A DNA stretch of 64,000 nucleotides from Proteromonas lacertae (Eukaryota; Sar; Bigyra; Opalinata; Proteromonadidae): assembly GCA_002245135.1 (NCBI GenBank), contig NGBS01000006.1:1-64000 (forward strand). Reading direction: 5' to 3'. The position numbers and the translations under genes were made by a program. Below are positions 58,201-64,000 of this stretch, one piece after another; within the stretch, counting starts at the first letter, position 1, and each line of letters starts with the position of its first letter. Under the pieces are notes generated by a model. The model ran no database searches, was not told where the DNA came from, and worked only from the letters and a program-made list of their open reading frames with translations.

Positions 58201-61200
58201 ATCGAAATATAAATAGTTTATTTATGAAACAAAGTTTATATGATAAAGCTAGTAATTATTTATTGAAATTATATTTAAAAGAAAGTGGATGTTTTATTTC
58301 TAGAAATATTGCACTAACAAATACAACTCATGAAATCATATTGAGTGACATTCATAATGAATATGAATATAACAAAATGTTAGAATTTTGGAATAATATG
58401 AGTAACTATATGAAGATTCTATTAATGGTATATCAATTGATAATTTTTATATTATGTTTATTGATATATATAGAAAAATATAACAGATGATAAAGTAAAA
58501 GAAATGAGATATAAAAATTTTTATGGCTGTTATGATGAATTTCTACATTTGTTGAATATGAGTATGGTAATGAAGGAATGTAAAGAAATTTATTGATAAT
58601 ATGTCTATTGCTTCAAAATTGATTATAGAATATTTTATGTCAGATTATGTATATAATAAATATATTATATATGATGTTTTATAGGAAAAAATACATCAAA
58701 AGGAAAATAGAACATTTTCTTCATTAATACAAGAAGTATCAGAAAAATTAATATCTTATATACCACATGGATATAGAGTTAATGTCAATGATGAAAATGA
58801 AAAGTATTTATTTATTGTTTCTGTTTATATGCATATATAGGAGAAAAAGGTTTACAACATGTTGTTATTGTAATGGTAGTGGTAATTCAATGTATCATTG
58901 TGTGAAATGCAATATTACTGCTTCTCATCAGTTTTGTATGAAAGAGAAAGGGAAAAATTTAACTGGCTTCATATGTAGTTTATGTGAAAATAAAAATAAT
59001 ATATATTATGAGTTGTTTAGTAAAATTGTATATATATTTATTTAAATATATGTATGTAAATAGAATAAAGAAAGTCAAGAAATACAATCATTAGCCTTAC
59101 CTCCTAATCCAATTCTAGATTTAATAGATTACTGTAAGAAAAGCATGAAACTAACAACAATAATAACAGGGAATGAAACATTTGATACAAAAATAAATCA
59201 AACTAAAAATATTAATTTCAATGTCTTAATTATGAACGATAGATCAATTTATGGAATAAACTTAATCAAAGATAAACCTAAAATATATCATTTATTCTTG
59301 GATATTAATTGGGATATTGATTATATGAAAAGACAAATCTATATAAGTCAATCAAATGATCAATATGTCTCTAATTATTATTCATTTTTTGCAATTAATA
59401 CACCATTGAATAAAGAAATATTAAACGGAGTATATGATAAATATTCATTTTGAATAGATTAATAAGGAAATGTGTCGATTGGGAAGTAAAAGAACTGATA
59501 TAAATGTATTGTCAAATAATACAAACTACTTATTTGAAGATATATTAACTGTATTAAAGAATATTTCAAGTATTAAGAAGTTGATTGAAAAAGATTATCC
59601 TTCTTCTTCTTCTTCTTCTTCAGAGAATGAATTGATTAAAAGATATAATTTGTTGAAAATACCAACTCGCAAATGTAATTTGTTTGATTATTCTAATGGA
59701 TTATTAAATAAAGGAAAAAATGAAATTGATTACTTTTTAAATCATTTTAAAACAATACCAACAGAATATCAAAACATGATTCTTCAGCTTATGATAGATG
59801 TAGAAGAATTTTCAGAAAAGAATAGTGAAATCCAGTTCTTACCATTTATTGAAGAAATTAATATATGTGGATATAAAAATTTTACAGCAGATAGATTCGA
59901 TTATTTATATAAGAATAGAGAAGTAAAAATAGCAAAGTTTGTATTGAATAATAAGATTAGTTGGTATGAAATTTGTAGAATTAAAGGGATAGTTGGTGGA
60001 GAGTATAATTTTCTTATTATGATAATATAGTTTCTATATTTTACCATATCAGAATCAGAGTAATTGTAATTTTAGAATAGCCTTAATTTATGAAATGAAA
60101 GATGTGAAAAAGAATAGATCAGTATATATATATTATTATCAATATTTATTCAATAGTTGATTCAAAATAATCAAACTCCACCATATTATTATGCTTTAAC
60201 ACCATTCTCCAATTCTACACCAAAAATAATAACAAAAGATATATTAAGCAAATTAAAAGTAATAAGTATGAAAGATGCTTATAATGACTGGAATGATTCA
60301 TTAAAACAAACAAATTTAGAAAATTCAATTGGAGAAGAATATGATGTGGAGATGAATAGAAGTTTTCTATTGTTAAAATGTGATTATTTTACACTTTTAG
60401 ATTTATTACCAATTAGAAATGCTGAAGAAAAGTATTATGTTGTTAGAGTAATACAACCGAATGAAATATTTACTGGAATTTATATTCCTCGAAAATGCAT
60501 TAATTCAATTCAATACAAATTGTCGAAGAATAACATCGATTGTTCAACAAGAATCACTGAATCAGCAGATACAAGATTATCCAATAATACAACAAATAAT
60601 TCACAACTACAACAGATAACACAACAGATTCAATCAACTCCAGTACAATTTTCTAAAGGAAACAATACTCCTCGTAATGGTGGTGATATGATACAACAGT
60701 ACCAACAACAGAATCAGCAGAATATTTATTGTAAGCAGATACAACAGCTTCAGCATCAACAGATTGGACAAAATATCCATCAACAACTTCACACTGAAAT
60801 ACAACCACAAATTCAACCAAATCAATTTCAACAACCATCACCAAATAAACAGCAACTTCAACAGCAGCAACAACAACTATTACAAGATATGCAGAAGCAA
60901 CAACTACAGAAACAACAGCAGCAAGTTCAACAACAAGCTCAACAGCAGCAACAACAACCAATACTTCGAAATGTAATTGAACCATTTAAAGTAATGAGTT
61001 ATGTTGAAATATCAACAAGAAAAATGAAAAAGATGGTAATTGAAGTGGCAATAGATAATAATAAAAGCAACATCAATAATAATAGATTTAATCCTATTCA
61101 ATCATCACCATCAAGATCTAAACAAACTCTCCAATCACAACCACCACCACAAAAACCTCAACAAAATTCAACAAAGAATAAATCAAAATCAAAATCAAAA

Positions 61201-61659
61201 TCAGGAAAATCAAGCAAAAGTAAATCAAAACAAGAAGATGATTATCATTCATTACCAGTTAGAAATACTATTCCAATTGTGGTGAATAATGGAGGTATTA
61301 TTAATGGTAATAATCCAAATAAAAGAAAAGAAAGTTTTTCACAGACTGAAAATAAGATTAAAAAACCAAAGATTAATCTAAAAATTGATATTGGAATTGT
61401 TAAAGATTATATTATAAATAGTGTTTTACCAAAGTATATAGGCAGTGAAAAGATAGATGAGAAGTTAATCACTGAAGAAGTAAGAAGGAAGTATAATACA
61501 ATATTTTTAACTGATGATACTTTGGGCAATATGGTAAAGTCAATTCTGAGTGAATTATCATTAAATACGGTTGATGCAAATGTGTGTAACAAATGTAATA
61601 ATAAGAATAGAGATACAGCTAAATTCTGCGATTTTTGTGGAAATAGAATAAGAGATTAA
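55272..61659 (+). CDS. About 2,000-residue poly-Q protein with PHD-like finger and C-terminal zinc ribbon
   Basis: Eleven or twelve exons give about 2,003 residues. A globular N-terminus with CMCHSNETCIHFLSKC (Cys/His, possible zinc site) is followed by a Gln/Pro-rich linker (about 55870-56240), a long coiled coil (about 57070-57300) and a PHD-like finger CCYCNGSGNSMYHCVKC...HQFC...CSLC (about 58855-58990). A second Gln tract lies at about 60600-60960 and a Lys/Ser-rich basic stretch at about 61170-61230. The C-terminus is a CNKCNNKNRDTAKFCDFCG zinc ribbon. A chromatin or transcription role is inference. Introns: 57419-57456, 57758-57792, 58009-58046, 58428-58473, 58649-58684, 58804-58840, 59028-59063, 59430-59457, 60003-60030, 60122-60156; the frame also needs 19 nt removed at 58567-58585 (or one inserted base corrected). 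Confidence 0.75.
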
Positions 61660-61867
61660 TAAATGTTATTGTTTTGTGTAGAATTTTCATGTTTTTTATT
61701 TCTGTAATAGAAAATTTCTTGAAGTATATCAACAAATGCAAAATAGATTTTCATTTTAATTTGACTCAATCAAGCTTATTTTATTTAAATCAATTTTTCT
61801 CAACAAACAATCTTTTAATTTTCCCAAAGTTTATTCATAATACAAAAAATGTAAGAGTATTATAAGT

Positions 61868-63083
61868 TTATTCTCTTAACCACAACACATCTTGAGATAA
61901 ATCGTGAAGTGCTTCCTGAATCTCACTTTCATCATGATAGTATGAATTTGTTCTTAACTCTGCAATCTTCAAAGCAAATTTATCCTTTTTGCCTCCCAAT
62001 AATAAATCCACAATTTGATGTTTTTTACTGTCTCTATTATCAGGTAGATATATCTTTATCATCTCAGTACAAGAATCTAGAATAATTTCAGCACACTGGT
62101 ACAAAGCTATAGCAACTTCCTATTGTAAATAAAAAAAAAGAAAAATACAGTGAAAAAAGCAGTTGGATCAACTTCAATCTTAAACATCTTTTCATGAGAA
62201 AGTTTCAAAAACGGTTGAGAATTACCCCATGAGGCTTGACCAAACACTTGTTGAGTAGCCAATTGAATAGAGGAAGTACAATTATAAACTAATCTCCAAG
62301 CTATTGAATTGAGTGATAAATATAATGAAACTGGATTGGATGGTTCAGCTAAGGCTGTTAATGAGAAATCAGCTGCTTCACTCTCTTTTGTGGAAGTTTC
62401 ACTTCGTTTTTGCATTGCGATTGATGTTAAGATTTGTAAGGCTCGATCTCTTCTAGTTAATTGGTTTTTACATCTATTTATTATTATTATTTTTATTATT
62501 ATATTATTATATATACTCGTTTATTAAGATATAGGATGTTTCTATTGATTTCAATAAATCGTTAGACATGTCAAGCATATCATTAAATGTTTGATTTATT
62601 GTATCAGAAGCTATATAAATAAAATAATAATAATAAATATATATACAGGAAAGATGATTTTTCAAACTAATCAATTTATTCTTCATTGATTTCATTTTAT
62701 CATTCACTTTTGTACAACTAGTATTGACCAATTCAATAGCTTTCATTTTGCCATTCTCTTCATCACATGCAATATTTAATTCAACTGTCAAATCAGCCCA
62801 TTGTCTGGATCGACACATATCCACATATTCCTCAGTCAACATATCTATAATAATCAATCAATATAAAAGTAACTATACTTAATCTTGAATCACCATACAT
62901 AATATCTCTTAATTGTTCAATATCATCTGTTTTGACTAATATAATCTCAAAGTAACCTTGAACATCATTCAATAAGGACATTAACTGCAATGTTTTCGAA
63001 TGATAAATAATGAGGGATATTACTAATCGAATAAAGACAAGATATCCTTCAGAAAATAATAAATCCCAAACATAATATAATGT

Positions 63084-63120
<37 letters not shown>

Positions 63121-64000
63121 CATCCATTGGTAAACCTACAAAAGCACCAGCAAACCATTTCATTAAGATTGGTTTAATATCAAATTTAATATTTAATAAT
63201 GAACTATAAATATCTGGTATTGATTCAGCAATTATTGTTTCTATTGTGTAACATTCTAAGTGAAATAATATTTCATATTGATCGAGATATCTTTTCATCC
63301 ATAATGGTAATACAGTATGAATAAGACTATCAAATAACTAATATGATTAAATAATTACTACTACAATAATAATATATACCCAATAAGATTCATCATCGGA
63401 TAATGTATGGACGAAGTATAATAATATTGATATCATTTCAGCATTTGGCTTGACTAATGGGTAAATGTCAATTAAGGAATAAAATATTATTATAAATTAT
63501 ATATAGTTAAATGATATATGATTTTCACAGTATGACTGAAATATCAAGGCAGTTCTCTCTTGATGTTCAGAAGTAACTGGTATTGAGTAATCTTCAACAC
63601 ATTGTTTGATTAAATTACATAATTTGGGTTGAATTATTTCTTTATCACAATATGATGGTTTATCAAGAGGATGATTGTGTAATTTGTAAGTGTTTGAATA
63701 ACCGAGCCAAACCTATTTTTACATAAAAATGAAAAAAATACTTCATTTCTGAGGTTATAGGGAATACCCATTCTTATTGATTGTCTTGTAAAATTGTTTC
63801 TACAATAGCTCTGATCTTCCAATGTCTTTATTAATGGAGTTAACCAAGATATTGATGTACATGAGAGTAGAATGTTATTTGACTTAATATTTCCTGACGA
63901 AATAAATTGTAATAAAGATTCCCATATTTGTGGTAAGTTTGCATCTTCACTAGTTGATACACTGAATAATAGGGTTTTCTCAGGAATTGTTATTGAAATT
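61868..64000 (-). CDS. TBC (Rab-GAP-like) domain protein, 5' end outside window
   Basis: The N-terminal part is missing. MGIPYNLRNEVWLGYS opens the TBC domain. HTLSDDESYWLFDSLIHTVLPLW, the P/D-rich helices and VGLPMDVTLYYVWDLLFSEGYLVFIRLVISLI close it. The usual catalytic fingers are not seen: no IxxDxxR, and the YxQ region (GYCQGMN) reads PLVKPNAEM. GAP activity is therefore doubtful. The C-terminal 350 residues are helical. Introns: 63713-63741, AT-AC 63467-63517, 63338-63379, 63084-63121, 62845-62878, 62611-62646, 62474-62516 and 62120-62148. The stop is TAA at 61868. Confidence 0.82.
63467..63517 (-). other. U12-type AT-AC intron in the TBC gene
   Basis: 51 nt. The 5' end is ATATCATTTA, the branch motif TTCCTTAAT is a perfect match to the U12 consensus TTCCTTRAY, and the 3' end is AC. 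Removal is in phase (CENH-IYPLVKP) and restores TBC domain spacing. Confidence 0.88.

Noticed and set aside
63084-63121. TA-dinucleotide tracts as microsatellite features
   Set aside because: They fall inside introns (for example 63084-63121, 25871-25933, 3744-3797) and seem to be part of normal intron composition.
1-64000. CRISPR array, transposon or viral insertion
   Set aside because: No regularly spaced repeats, no transposase, integrase or reverse transcriptase motifs, and no terminal repeats other than the tRNA-Lys arms were seen.

Overview
This is nuclear DNA from an AT-rich unicellular eukaryote. Nearly every gene is interrupted by very small introns (mostly 25-45 nt, GTAT...TAG), and TAA, TAG and TGA all act as stops. 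The cell has a mitochondrial pathway (MPP beta subunit with a presequence, ETF beta) and motile flagella (DNAAF4, a dynein-arm assembly factor). A large secreted protein has EGF-like modules of the CSGxG...C.C..G..G..C type common in stramenopiles. Together with introns near 30 nt this makes a flagellated stramenopile (Opalinata-like) my best guess, but the taxonomy is inference.

Layout. 1-7.2 kb: decayed exons, then a long modular surface protein (PA14 and He_PIG/cadherin-like repeats, C-terminal membrane helix) with frame breaks near its end. 7.6-11.8 kb: a large unidentified protein with a PDZ-like segment. 11.9-19.5 kb: compact housekeeping genes in head-to-head pairs (DNAAF4/SF3B6, ETFB/histone-fold protein, bZIP/MPP beta). 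19.6-28 kb: EGF-module protein, PAT1-like, NOP14. 28.1-30.4 kb: two tandem GST genes bracketed by inverted copies of a tRNA-Lys gene. 30.5-32 kb: two head-to-head REEP/HVA22-like genes. 32.2-37 kb: two tandem CMGC kinases. 37.2-41.5 kb: an unknown gene and a UVSSA-like gene. 41.6-55.2 kb: eight tandem same-strand EF-hand paralogues. 55.3-61.7 kb: a 2,000-residue poly-Q protein with zinc fingers. 61.9-64 kb: the 3' part of a TBC-domain gene.

Most striking points. (1) Five introns start with ATATC and end AC or AA, with U12-type branch motifs; they are supported by reading frame and by homologous protein alignment, implying a working minor spliceosome. (2) The eight EF-hand paralogues all keep a SIL[KR]-like motif (the known PP1-docking class) in otherwise divergent tails, and all have Gln at EF-loop position 12. 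(3) A tRNA-Ser gene sits inside a DNAAF4 intron. (4) An intron of only 20 nt is validated by paralogue comparison.
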